DNA from: Plasmodium malariae
Taxonomy: Eukaryota; Apicomplexa; Aconoidasida; Haemosporida; Plasmodiidae
NCBI RefSeq assembly: GCF_900090045.1
Contig: NC_041786.1
Location: 124,001 to 188,000 of the forward strand
Direction of reading: 5' to 3'
DNA: 64,000 bases
Shown here: piece after piece, positions 54,162 through 64,000 of the stretch
Numbering within the stretch: the first letter of the stretch is position 1
How the letters are laid out: each line of letters opens with the position of its first letter
Made by a program: the position numbers and the translations under genes
The notes under the pieces: model-generated
The model's database searches: none
Told to the model about the DNA's origin: nothing
The model's input: only the letters and a program-made list of their open reading frames with translations

Positions 54162-54830
54162 TCAAGCTTTATTTGATTCAGTTGGAGTAGTTGGCTCAGT
54201 TGGAGTAGTTGGTTCAGTTGGAGCAGCTGGTTCAGTTGGAGCAGCTGGTTCAGTTGGAGTAGTTGGTTCAGTTGAAGCAGCTGGTTCAGTTGGAGCAGCT
54301 GGTTCAGTTGGTGTAGCTGGCTCAGTTGGGGTAGTTGATTCTTTTTTTTTACTCACTCTTTCAAGTAATTGATTATAAAATTTGATTATTTCATCAGATT
54401 CGAATAACATGAAATCATTTACTTCAAGTACTGGTACTTGGATTTTACCTCCCTTTGCATCTAACTCTTCATAAAAAGAACTTTTTTCAAGATGATTATC
54501 CTTATTATTAATATTTTTTAATAAAACAACAATAGGTTTATCTGTTTTTACTAATTCTTCTATTTTACTATTATCTTCAACTTTTGCAATGTGAACATTC
54601 TCATTGTTCTCTAAAAAACTGCTTACTTTTGTACAGTACGAACATAAAGAGCTATAATAAATAGAAGTTACAAACTGGCTTTTAGTTTCAAAATTTAATT
54701 TACTTATTAAATCTTCAGCATTACTTACAACTTCTAATTTTTTATATTTATCTACTCCAAGTGTGAAACTAATGTTATTTCTACTTAATCCTAAAAAGAA
54801 GAGGGCTATAACAAACAAAAAGGCCTTCAT
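54162..54830 (-). CDS. Secreted glutaredoxin-like protein with Thr-Pro-Thr-Glu-Pro repeat tail
   Basis: This single-exon 222-aa protein has an N-terminal signal peptide (MKAFLFVIALFFLGLS). It is followed by one thioredoxin-fold domain of about 130 residues. YYSSLCSYCTKVSSFL carries a CXXC pair (Cys63, Cys66) at the expected end of the first beta strand, and GGKIQVPVLEVNDFMLFESD has the cis-proline Val-Pro followed by the Glu-Ser-Asp turn typical of glutaredoxins and GST-N domains. The last 55 residues are about ten TEPxxPTEP-type units, Pro/Thr/Glu-rich and probably extended. There is no transmembrane segment or ER-retention tetrapeptide (the end is ESNKA), so secretion to the parasitophorous vacuole or beyond is likely. 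The family match is by motif only; substrate and partner are unknown. Confidence 0.7.
   Translation of the reverse strand: MKAFLFVIALFFLGLSRNNISFTLGVDKYKKLEVVSNAEDLISKLNFETKSQFVTSIYYSSLCSYCTKVSSFLENNENVHIAKVEDNSKIEELVKTDKPIVVLLKNINNKDNHLEKSSFYEELDAKGGKIQVPVLEVNDFMLFESDEIIKFYNQLLERVSKKKESTTPTEPATPTEPAAPTEPAASTEPTTPTEPAAPTEPAAPTEPTTPTEPTTPTESNKA
54165..54335 (-). repeat. 15/18-bp coding repeat (TPTEP) at the 3' end of the glutaredoxin-like gene
   Basis: The plus-strand unit is GGTTCAGTTGGAGCAGCT with GTAGTT/GCAGCT variants, encoding Ala/Thr-Ala/Thr-Pro-Thr-Glu-Pro on the minus strand. There are about ten copies, all in frame, running almost to the stop codon. Confidence 0.92.
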
Positions 54831-55300
54831 GTTTAAAATAAAACAAAAAACAAAAATATAAAAGTAAAGGTAAATAAAAACGTAAAGGTAGGGGAAAAAA
54901 AGTAAAGGTATAAATAAAAATAAACGTAAATGCGCAAAGGTAAAGGTAGAAGTTAAATTAAAATTGAACAGAAAAATTAAACAAAAGAAATAATAAATTA
55001 AATAAAAAAATTAAAAAAATTTATATTAATTATAATTAGGTTCTATATCTTAAAATTTGTATTAAAATTTAATTATTATATAATAATTAAATTTATTTAT
55101 TTGTTTAAAATTATTTTAGGTTTTTTAAAAAGATTCACTAAAATTTATGATTACACTTTTTTTATATTTTTCGTAGGAAATAATATAAATAAAATATTTT
55201 ATTATAATTATGTATAAATATATATTTTTTATATACAACATGTACAATAAATTAATCTAACTGTTTTAACAAAAAAAAACCAAAAAAAAAAAACAGTTAA

Positions 55301-55585
55301 TTAAGAGTATACCAGGCTTTCTTTGTTTGATGCATAGGGAACTAATCGAATATACAATAAAAAAAATGTAGTAAGGTAAGAAACCCATTTCCTCAATTTT
55401 AATTCAAAGAAAAAATAATAAACAACAAAACAAAAAAAAATTAGGTGAAATAATAGATCCTTCAAAAAGAGAACGTATGGCTTTTCACTAACACAAGAAA
55501 AATGCTTGTAATGCATTAAAATTATTCCGTACGAAAAAGAAACATTCAAAAGAAGATTGAAGAACAAAAAAATAACGTTCACCAC
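55301..55585 (-). other. Hydrophobic open frame without ATG start; possible exon or gene relic
   Basis: The minus-strand frame encodes about 94 residues with several hydrophobic segments (VIFLFFNLLLNVSFSYG, LLFHLIFFCFVVYYFF) and non-repetitive residues such as HYKHFSCVSEKPYVLF. The only upstream initiator-like codon is GTG; the first ATG is internal. The upstream sequence is A-rich on the coding strand, so no good splice acceptor is visible. Composition is more varied than the T-rich frames nearby, but no family is recognised. Confidence 0.3.
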
Positions 55586-56282
55586 ACGTATAATTAATTT
55601 TTTTTTTTTTTTTTTACAATCTAGCTTTAATACACAGTTTTAACATTCACAATAAGGACGTTTATTAATATTATCTAACATAACTCCAGCAATATATATA
55701 CATGTATAATAGTGGTTTATGTGTATAATTTAATTGTTTCAAAATTTAATTTCTCTATGGTAGAGCGTAGAGCCCCATTTTTTTGTCATTAAAAAAAAAA
55801 AAAAAAAAATTCCCTGTAATTTAACTGTTTTATGGTTTTCATTAATTGAAAAACAAAAGTTCTTTCTTCTCTATTTATATATATCACTATCTAAATTTTT
55901 TTTTTTTTTTTTTTTTTTTTTTGAAGCCAGAAAAGTTTATAACAAATTTTAATATAGTTGTGCATGCATTTTATTACCTTTTCTCTAATTATATAATTTA
56001 TTATATTAGTTTTAATAAATGAAAAAATGTGTTAATAGCTTCATTATTCTTTAAAAAAAAAAAAAAACAAAAGGTGTTGCAAAATTTTAAGAAACCACTG
56101 CAGCAGAAAATAAGGGGAAAAGCATATTGGTAAAAATGCAAATGTTCCTCAACATGTGCACATTATCGTGCTCAGATGTACACAAGGAAATAAGTATGTA
56201 AACAAATAATAATATATGTATATATATATACATATATATTATTATTTACTTAATGTGCACAAGTATGTGTTTGGTTATAATG

Positions 56283-56470
56283 CAAATATACACAAATATG
56301 TACAAATATACACAAATATGTACAAATATACACAAATATGTACAAATATACACAAATATGTACAAATATACACAAATATGTACAAATATACACAATTATG
56401 TACAAATATACACAATTATGTACAAATATACACAAATATGTACAAATATACACAAATATACACAAATATT
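56283..56470. repeat. 20-bp minisatellite (about 9 copies)
   Basis: The tandem unit is TACAAATATACACAAATATG, with two consecutive copies reading CACAATTATG. Since 20 is not a multiple of three, all frames are open and give permuted Tyr-Lys-Tyr-Thr-Gln-Ile-Cys-Thr-Asn-Ile-His peptides on plus, and a matching set on minus. Confidence 0.93.
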
Positions 56471-56894
56471 TACGTATATGCATACATGTAGCAAACTGTC
56501 GACAAGCGACCAAAAAATGCGCAGTATATGTACTATACACATCATGTATTGAACTAAAAAAGGGTATACCTTCTACGAAAAAAAATATATAGTTTAAAAA
56601 ATGCTTTGAAAAGTAAATTACTGAAAAAAGAAAAGTCCTTTTTTTTTTTTTGCATATTGAAATTTAGGCATAAACGCACAATATAAGAAGTATGTCATAA
56701 ATTGTACGACATAACCTTTTCCCAATCCACCACGTAATATGCATTTATATGCGTATATATATCGTTAAGTACGGGTAAAAAGTTTTACGTTTTTTCCAAG
56801 TTTCACACCCTTGTCAAGCTTTAACACACCTTCTTCAATTTTTACACCGTCACTGTTCTAATAGGCAAAATATTTAATATAATTTAATTTGATA

Positions 56895-57165
56895 TAATTC
56901 ATTTTAATTTATTTTAACTTATTTTAATCTAATTTATTTTAACTTATTTTAATCTAATATATTTTAACTTATTTTAATCTAATATATTTTAACTTATTTT
57001 AATCTAATATATTTTAACTTATTTTAATCTAATATATTTTAACTTATTTTAATCTATATTTTACTTATTTTAATCTAATATATTTTAACTTATTTTAATC
57101 TAATTTATTTTAACTTATTTTAATCTAATTTATTTTAATTTATTTTAATCTAATTCATTTTATTT
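56895..57165. repeat. About 25-bp AT-only minisatellite
   Basis: The repeated unit is near TTTTAATCTAATATATTTTAACTTA (about 25 bases), with ATTTA/ATATA variants and one shortened copy near 57050. There are roughly ten copies. It lies about 190 bp downstream of the IMC1f stop codon, in its 3' flank. Confidence 0.88.
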
Positions 57166-57353
57166 TAATTGGACATATATTTCTGAAAGTTCCAGTTATG
57201 CAATTGCCGCACGACATCTCACAACATTTTACAATTTCATTTTTTACGTTTTGTTTTTTTTTAATGTTTTTCTTTCCTGAACATAGTGAAAACTTCTTAC
57301 GTACTATTTTGTTGAATCATAAAGCATTCTTCTCAACTTTCGTTCGTTATTCC

Positions 57354-60300
57354 TCATGCGTCATTCCTCATTCCGCAATCCTCACGTTTTCCATTTGTTC
57401 CACTGAAGGAATAGTTACTACCCATTTCTTGAGGTAACGCACTGCTTAAGCTATTCGAAACAGCAGAATTGCCCAATCTCCCATCCTCGTCACCCACATA
57501 CTCAACTACATAAGCACTAATTCCGTCAGCAGAATATACACTAGGACTTCTAGATCTTGATGCACAGGTCGTATTATTTGTATCTTGCATGCTGTGTAAT
57601 TTACTATTTACATCTGTATAATCGTTATATTGTCCAATGGCTCGACTATTCGATTGCCACTTAGTTATATATTCAACATCGTTCAATTTGTTCATCACAT
57701 TATTTTTATGTTGGCTTTCGAAATTTTTACTCCTTTCTAATAATGAATTGTTACTATTAGAAAAATGGCGCATATAACCTGAGTCTTTCATATCGTTTGT
57801 GTTTATGCTAATACCATGACTACCAGAAGCTTGGAAAGAGTTTTTTGGAATAGATAAATAATTATCACTATTTCGTTTTCCTTCGCAATTTACGTCATTA
57901 TTGTAGTACATCTGGGGTAATGTATTATGAGAACGATCTTCTCCAACTCCTGCTCCTATTTCTCTCGTATCATAACTTCCTTCTAAAGCGCTGCTACTAT
58001 AATAAAATGAATTGTTCTCGTTTCCATAATCAATCGTTCCATTCGAATTGTACATGTTCATATCATTTGTTTGCGTGTTTAAATAGAAATCATTTTTTGG
58101 TGAACCGAATGTAGGACTGTTGTTCATGTATAAGTTACTATTTAAGCTTTTCGAGAAGTTTAGAGGACTGGAGTTGCTAACATTATTACCGTTATTAAAA
58201 TTTCTACTACCACAACTGTAGTTATTATTGCCCCTAATGCTTCCTATACCAACGCCCCCTTCATTGACAGCACGATGGTCGAAGTAACCCGGCTCAGCAT
58301 CGTAGCCCGATTTGGAAAAGTTATTCAACAAAGGCATACCACCACGACCACCTCCATTATTACTATAACTGTTACTATAACTATTACTGTAACTATTACT
58401 ATTATTGTTATTATGACAATTATTATTATTATTATTATTATTACTACCTCCAATTTCACTAGTTATATTAAAACTGTCAGCTAAATAACCATCGCCAATT
58501 CTTCTGTTGGATAAGAAATTATCTGCACTCATCGACCTTTGCACATTATTGAGGTTATTTCTATTTACCAAATTAAATAATTCATTTCTTTTTACAGGAT
58601 CCAAAGAATTAAGATCCACTTTTTTAGCATAAACTGCGTATCTTCCATGGTTCATATTATTTTCTACATGCTTCGGTACAACAGTATCATGCGTAACAAT
58701 ATATGGCTTGTGAATAGGTATTTCTATTACCTTTTTACCCTCGTACTTATATATTGGTTTAATTATCTTTGAAATGGGTACAACAACAGGTTTATCTACA
58801 TATTTATTTATATAAAATGGTTTATCTATAATTTTTACTTTTGGAATTTTTACTGGAACTGGTATATCTATTATTTTAGGTATATTTTTTACCAACTCTA
58901 CTGTTTCTATTTTAGGAACATATCTTATTTTTTCTATTGGTATATCACGATATTTAATTACAGGCACATAATTAGGTTCTTCTACCATTTTTTTAATAGG
59001 TATTTTAACTTTTTTTATTACTTCATTTGGTATTTCAACAATTTTTTTCACTGGTACAGTCTTTATAACTTCTCCTATATCATCATAACTTTCATATTTA
59101 TTTACTATTTTTACTACTGGAACTTCAATATATTTTGGTATTATTTTTGTTTCAATTTTATTCTTATATATTATTCTTTCCTTTATTTCTGGTTTTTCCA
59201 CTATTTTAACAATTTCTTGCAGTTCTGGTACTTCTACTATTTTGTCTTGAAAATGTAGCTCAGGTACTTCTATTTTGGTTTCAACATATTTATTAATTGG
59301 CTTCTTAACTACTTTTTCAACTTCCTTAATTTCGTATTTGTTTATGTACTTATTAACTTTGTGAACAACTGGTATTTCAACAATCTTTTCAACAATTTCA
59401 ACTTCTCTATATTTTGGAATCTTAATTGTATCAAATCCTTCATGAACTATTCTCTTATCTACAATGTGCGAACTATGTGTTGCCCTAGAATAGTCGGTAT
59501 GAGAACTAACGTCTTCACATACAGTAATATCATTTTTCTTAAGTGTTTCTTTTTCTATAATTTCATTTTCCTTTAATGTTTTGTTACTCTTTTCAATAAC
59601 GTCACCAATAATATAGTTCGAACTTTCATCTTTTGCTGTTCTGACTCTTACTGCTTCTTTCCTCTTGATAATACTTTCCACTACACCGTTAGCATAATTA
59701 TTATTAACACTATTACTGTAATTGGTATTGCTATAATTATCATTATTACAGTTACTTATGTTATAGTTGCTATTGTTATAGTTGCTATTGTTATAGTTGC
59801 TATTGTTATAGTTGCTATTGTTATAGTTACTATTGTTATAGTTACTATTGTTATAGTTACTACTGCCATAGTTACTACTGCCACAGTTGCTATTGCTGCT
59901 ATTATTATGTAGATTCACGTTTGCACTTACTTTATGATTATTGTACATGTTCTTTCTTTCAACTATATCACCAAAAGTAACGGTCGGAGGTGATGCATAT
60001 TCATTAGAATTATTTGTACTATAAGATGTTTTATCAAAAGAATATGCATTTTCATTATTCACATAATTCGACGAATCGATATTTTTTTTTGTACTGCTAT
60101 TACTACCTATAGGTGTTCTACTATTATACATATTTGTAAAGTCCATTTCATTTGTTAAATTGCAATTAATAGTATATTTTTCATCTAGAACAGTGTTATA
60201 CATATCTTCGCCGTTTCCAGTATATTCAATATTATTAGACGAGTAGAAAGCGGGATTTTTCAATTTTTCATTAATAGCTATATTACTTCTATTTTCATGC

Positions 60301-61935
60301 AAATTTGTAATAGTACTAAAATGATCATTCAAATTGTTTGCGTTTGTACCAAAATAATTGTTTACACGGTGAACATTCAAATTATTCGAGTATGGACTAA
60401 AATTATTGTTACCGTAACTATTCAAACTATTTGCGAATGAAATCAAATTATTGCCACGGTATAAGTTCAAATTATTTGCTGCATATGGACTCAAACCGTT
60501 ATGCTTAACAGCATCCAAATAGATGTCATTATGATGGGACCTAGCCTTATTCCCAGATCTTAAATTTGAACTGATATTAGTAGGGTGAGAATTTAAAATG
60601 TCAGAGGGAATAGTAGTAGTGTTATAATAATTAACTTGATTCATATAATGTTTACTTCTATTATCTGGATAAAGATAGGATGAATTGTTGTAATTATCAC
60701 TACTACTATATAAATTATTTTCAGAACTCGTTAAATTGTCTTTAAATGAAATAGTACGAGACAAACTCCTTGGAGAACTATTATCACTGGATTTATTTAC
60801 AAGAACCAATTTCCCTAAATTTCCTTTTTTATTTTCTTCAATATTATGTAAAATATTTGTATTGTCTCTTTGTATTTTTTTGTTTATATTATCTTCTTGA
60901 TTATTATCATTATATTCTTCCACTTTATTACTGCTTATCTTATCAGAAATTTTACTTTCATCTAATTTTATATTGGATCTTTTCGACTTTCCTACATACA
61001 CGTTATTATATAATCCGTTTGAATCATTCACTTTATCCAGTGTAATCGATTTACTTAATTTTTGTGAATTCTTTTTATTTAATTTGTTAGAACCTCCTTT
61101 CAAATGTGCCTTCTTGTCACGTAAAAAAGAATCCGTTTTATTAACATCTAATGTTCTTATAGCGTTTGGTTTTTCTAAAATATTTAAACTAACGTTACTG
61201 CTTGTGCTGGAACTGCCTTCTCTATCTTCGGAGGAATCCTATAAAATGTAAAAATGTTATGTGTATTTTACTTCCCCACTGCACATAAAAAAAAATGAAA
61301 CGAAAAAAAACAAAAAAACACAATAAAAATATGAAAAAAGAATAAAAAAATATGATAAGAATAATGAAAAATCATTGCAGGAACATCCAATATAGGTTCA
61401 TGTATGTATGTATGTAAACATGTGTAAACATCTTAAATAAGCTATATAGATATTTCATATTATTGATCTCCATTTTTTTTAATAGTCTTTAATCCATTTT
61501 TACAAAATAACAAATCTAATTAGAGATGTAAAAGAATAGTAAGCAGAATTTTTATTCTTACACAAAATTTCGTAGATGTAACAGAGTCTTTCGATAATTT
61601 TTTTTCTAATAATATCCTGTTCTACAAAAAAAAAATAAAAATAAAAATAAAGAATATTAAAGTAAAATTAAAACAAAATTAAAACAAAATTAAAACAAAA
61701 TTAAAGCAAAATTAAAGCAAAATTAAAGCAAAATTAAAGCAAAATTAAAGCAAAATCAAAGCAAAATTAAAGAAAAATTAAAACAAAATTAAATAAATTC
61801 ACTCAAAAAATATATGTCAATTTTGAAAGGAAAAGAATTAAATGAATATTTAAATGGATGGAAAATTAATATATATATATTTTTTTTTACTTGTTCTCGC
61901 TTTGCTCTATCACTCTTTGTTGTACTTTTCAGCAT
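57354..61935 (-). CDS. IMC1f: Alveolin, inner membrane complex protein IMC1f
   Basis: Alveolins form the subpellicular network under the inner membrane complex and set cell shape and stiffness. The model has three exons, 61891-61935, 61562-61621 and 57354-61238, all in phase 0 (CAA|GTAAAA...GTAG|AAC, TGT|GTAAGA...TATAG|GAT), giving about 1329 aa. The start is the ATG at 61935 (MLKSTTKSDRAKREQ). The alveolin domain spans about residues 640-900 and is built of short Ile/Val-Pro and Glu-rich repeats: KYREVEIVEKIVEIPVVHKV, PELHFQDKIVEVPELQEIVK and PKIIDIPVPVKIPKVKIIDK. Flanks are Asn/Ser-rich and disordered, with an NYNNS array near residue 510 and poly-Asn near 985. The f assignment rests on large size and on the ABCB6/thioredoxin neighbourhood recalled from P. 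falciparum chromosome 13, so it is less sure than the family. Confidence 0.88.
59760..59880 (-). repeat. 15-bp coding repeat (NYNNS) in IMC1f
   Basis: Tandem 15-base units encode Ser-Asn-Tyr-Asn-Asn on the minus strand, about eight copies with GGC/AAC variants at the N-terminal end. The array lies in the disordered N-terminal half, in frame. Confidence 0.9.
61672..61790. repeat. 11-bp minisatellite in IMC1f intron 1
   Basis: About ten copies of AAAATTAAAGC or AAAATTAAAAC lie between the first and second IMC1f exons. On the coding strand this is a T-rich array (GCTTTAATTTT) near the acceptor of exon 2. Confidence 0.88.
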
Positions 61936-63063
61936 ATTGATAAAATATTTAGTAAATAACAATTATTTTTAACATTAAAATATATAAAAAAAGTATAAAT
62001 AAATACATATATATATTTTTTTTTATAAAATATATGCAGTAGCTTTAATTCTAAATAAGCTATAGATTTTTTTTTTTTTTTATACAAAATCTACTCTATT
62101 ATATATTTAAAGGATACTACCATTTAGACGAAAAAAACATTATACCTGTGCACAAAAATGTTTCGTATTAACACTATAGTAATAAATTATTGTGTTCGGA
62201 TATATTAAAAAAAGTTGCAAAAACATATATAAAATAAAAGCACATACAAAAAAATACATATATATAATATAAAACAAAACGAAATAAATGAAACAAATTG
62301 GAACAAATTAGAACAAACTGGAACAAATTAGAACAAATGAGAACAAATGAGAACAAATGAGAACAACGAACAATAAAACAATTTGCTTCCACAAAATATT
62401 CCTCTAAAAAAGTAAATAACAATATAAGCAAATTTGATAGAAGATCAAATTAAACATTAAAAGGGGTAAATATTGAGCTGCCTATTTTTTTTTTTTTTTT
62501 TATTTGGAAATGTACAAGAACAATTTTTCAAAAAAAAAAAAATAAAAACAAAATATATGAAATTTAGCTTAATCCCTTCTTGAAAATTAAAATTACATAC
62601 AAAAATATTTATACATACATTTATATATATATATATATACATATGTTTATACATATATTTATGTATATATATATGTATATATATATGGTATATATATAGA
62701 AATATAATACGACATACTTTTAATATTCTTTCAAGTGTTAACAAAATAGCTAATAATACTACTACACACAGAAAAATATGATCTGTTCAGAAAAAAAAAA
62801 ATTCTAATTGTTGTTTGCTATAAAAAAAAAAAAAAAAAATGCAGAAAACAAACCTTTATCTCAATAAAAAATAACAAACAAATAAAAAAATATGTACAAC
62901 TCAAAGCTAACTAAATTTTAAACTCTTTTGTACATTTATCAACAAAAAAATCTACAATTTACTTTTTAGTGATTTTATGCTTGCGCATCTTAAATATATA
63001 TTTTTTCAAATTTTAATGAACAGTTCATGTAAATTTTACCTAACAAAAAAAAAATATAATAAA

Positions 63064-63190
63064 ATAGTGAAGTAATAAAATAGTGAAATAATAATATAGT
63101 GAAATAATAATATAGTGGAATAATAAAATAGTGAAATAATAATATAGTGAAATAATAATATAGTGAAATAATAATATAGTGAAATAATGA
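63064..63190. repeat. 16-bp minisatellite GTGAAATAATAATATA
   Basis: Seven to eight copies of a 16-base unit (GTGAAATAATAATATA, with AATAAAATA variants). The unit is not a multiple of three. It is noncoding, upstream of IMC1f. Confidence 0.88.
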
Positions 63191-63653
63191 AATAATGAAA
63201 GAAATAAATTAATAATTTTACTATCCTTTTTTAAAATTATTAATAACAATTAACATTTTTCAATATATATTTAAAATGTAAAAAAGGTAAATCATTTGTT
63301 CTGTTGCAGCAAAAACAAAAAATAAACAAAAAACAGATCGGAAATTTTAAAATTTTTGGTTACGTCAAATTAGCAGGTAAACTCTTGTTACCAATCGAAA
63401 TATATGTAGAAAATTATAAATTATTAAAAGTAAATATATAAAAAGCTAAAAAATGTAAAAAAATATAATTAAAAGGGTTTATTAATAGGTGTGCACAGTA
63501 AAACAAATAAAACTTAAACAGAAAACAAAATAAAATAAATTGCATCATTTTCGCGTTATAGCTGTTTTACCCTTGTTTTTTTTACCTAATTTTTTTTTCT
63601 CTTTTTAATAGCATAATAAAACCAAGTGCAACGAAAATCTGTAAATATGTAAA

Positions 63654-63654
<1 letters not shown>

Positions 63655-63698
<44 letters not shown>
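63655..63698. repeat. (TA)n microsatellite
   Basis: An almost uninterrupted TA run of about 20 units near the right edge of the window. Confidence 0.88.
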
Positions 63699-63703
<5 letters not shown>

Positions 63704-64000
63704 TGAACAGATTTAAAATTTGCAATACCCCCTAATTATGCACTTCCCCATATATATATTATCTATATATTCATGCATATACGTTTAGTGTAAACCTTTG
63801 ATTTTACAAATTTCCCGAATTTTCACTGTTGTAAATTGAATACTACAATGATTTTATACCAAAATTAATTTTTTCCTGTAAAGATTAAAAAGGGAAAAGA
63901 TAAAAATTATTTTTAAAAAATTTTTCAGTACTGTTTTTTTAATTTTTGTTTAAGTACTCCTATTCATTAACTCTTCATACTAATAAGCCCTTTTTCTACT

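Larger units (their letters stand above)
54831..57353. other. Long spacer with minisatellites between two minus-strand genes
   Basis: This 2.5-kb region is upstream of the glutaredoxin-like gene and downstream of IMC1f. It includes a possible small membrane-protein frame (55301-55585), a T tract of about 26 at 55896-55922, a TGCATGCA octamer at 55971-55978 and two minisatellites (56283-56470 and 56895-57165). The nested open frames at 56216-56592 on both strands are repeat translations. Confidence 0.7.
61936..64000. other. 5' flank of IMC1f, repeat-rich spacer to window end
   Basis: About 2 kb of AT-rich DNA without a supported gene. It contains a 10-bp repeat (AAATGAGAAC type, 62290-62366), TA-rich runs at 62620-62700, a 16-bp repeat at 63064-63190 and a TA run at 63655-63698. 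Open frames at 62174-62431 and 63040-63249 are translations of these repeats. Confidence 0.65.

Noticed and set aside
56216..56592. Several nested frames on both strands with YKYTQICTNIHK repeats
   Set aside because: All are translations of the 20-bp minisatellite in different frames.
63040..63249. Minus-strand frame of Leu/Phe/His/Tyr repeats
   Set aside because: Translation of the 16-bp noncoding repeat.
1..64000. Transposons, CRISPR, tRNA/rRNA genes, viral insertions
   Set aside because: No transposase or reverse-transcriptase motifs, no spaced direct repeats of CRISPR form and no GC-rich cloverleaf-like segments were seen.

Overview
The window is nuclear DNA of a malaria parasite (Plasmodium). 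It is extremely AT-rich, has long homopolymer A/T and (TA)n tracts between genes, and codes for proteins bloated by low-complexity Asn/Lys/Asp/Glu repeats. Small GT-AG introns with T-rich acceptors are common, and the gene content is apicomplexan: an alveolin, a plastid-type permuted GTPase with a bipartite leader and a CDPK-like protein. From memory, the run alveolin IMC1f - ABCB6/MDR6 - thioredoxin-related protein matches the right-hand part of P. falciparum chromosome 13 (around PF3D7_1351700 to PF3D7_1352500). Species is inference: base composition and the scarcity of poly-Asn runs suit a non-falciparum human or simian malaria species (P. malariae- or P. ovale-like) better than P. falciparum.

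Layout, left to right. 1-5.1 kb: gene-poor, probably subtelomere-proximal DNA with one orphan helical-protein exon (3443-5090) whose 5' exons I cannot find. 6.8-10.0 kb (-): the endosomal Rab7-exchange subunit MON1, rebuilt as three exons. 10.2-10.8 kb (-): a two-exon small membrane protein. 11.0-18.2 kb (-): the spliceosomal helicase aquarius. 20.4-23.7 kb (+): a 14-exon CDPK-like gene whose kinase and EF-hand motifs are both degenerate (a pseudokinase). 25.1-26.1 kb (+): a TMX-like ER membrane thioredoxin. 28.0-32.4 kb (-): a large unknown protein with a disordered tail. 34.0-35.7 kb (+): an unknown basic protein. 36.3-39.1 kb (-): a WD40 protein best read as UTP15, rebuilt as eight exons. 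40.6-43.8 kb (+): the mitochondrial half-transporter ABCB6/MDR6, carrying a one-base frameshift inside a Ser/Asn repeat. 44.8-50.9 kb (-): a circularly permuted GTPase (YqeH/NOA1 type) with a secretory leader and a huge acidic extension. 51.5-52.9 kb (+): a PRCC-domain splicing-associated protein. 54.2-54.8 kb (-): a secreted glutaredoxin-like protein with a Thr/Pro/Glu repeat tail. 57.4-61.9 kb (-): the alveolin IMC1f, three exons.

There are no operons. Genes are transcribed singly, in divergent or convergent pairs with 0.6-2.5 kb between them. Several minisatellites lie in the spacers. Three of these (units of 13, 20 and about 25 bp) have lengths that are not multiples of three, and the 13- and 20-bp arrays open spurious reading frames in more than one frame. 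Functional themes are splicing (aquarius, PRCC), rRNA processing (UTP15), redox folding in the secretory pathway (two thioredoxin-fold proteins), organelle transport and translation (ABCB6, permuted GTPase), membrane traffic (MON1) and the pellicle skeleton (alveolin). The most unusual single locus is the degenerate CDPK-like gene at 20.4-23.7 kb. No tRNA, rRNA, CRISPR, transposon or telomere repeat was seen.
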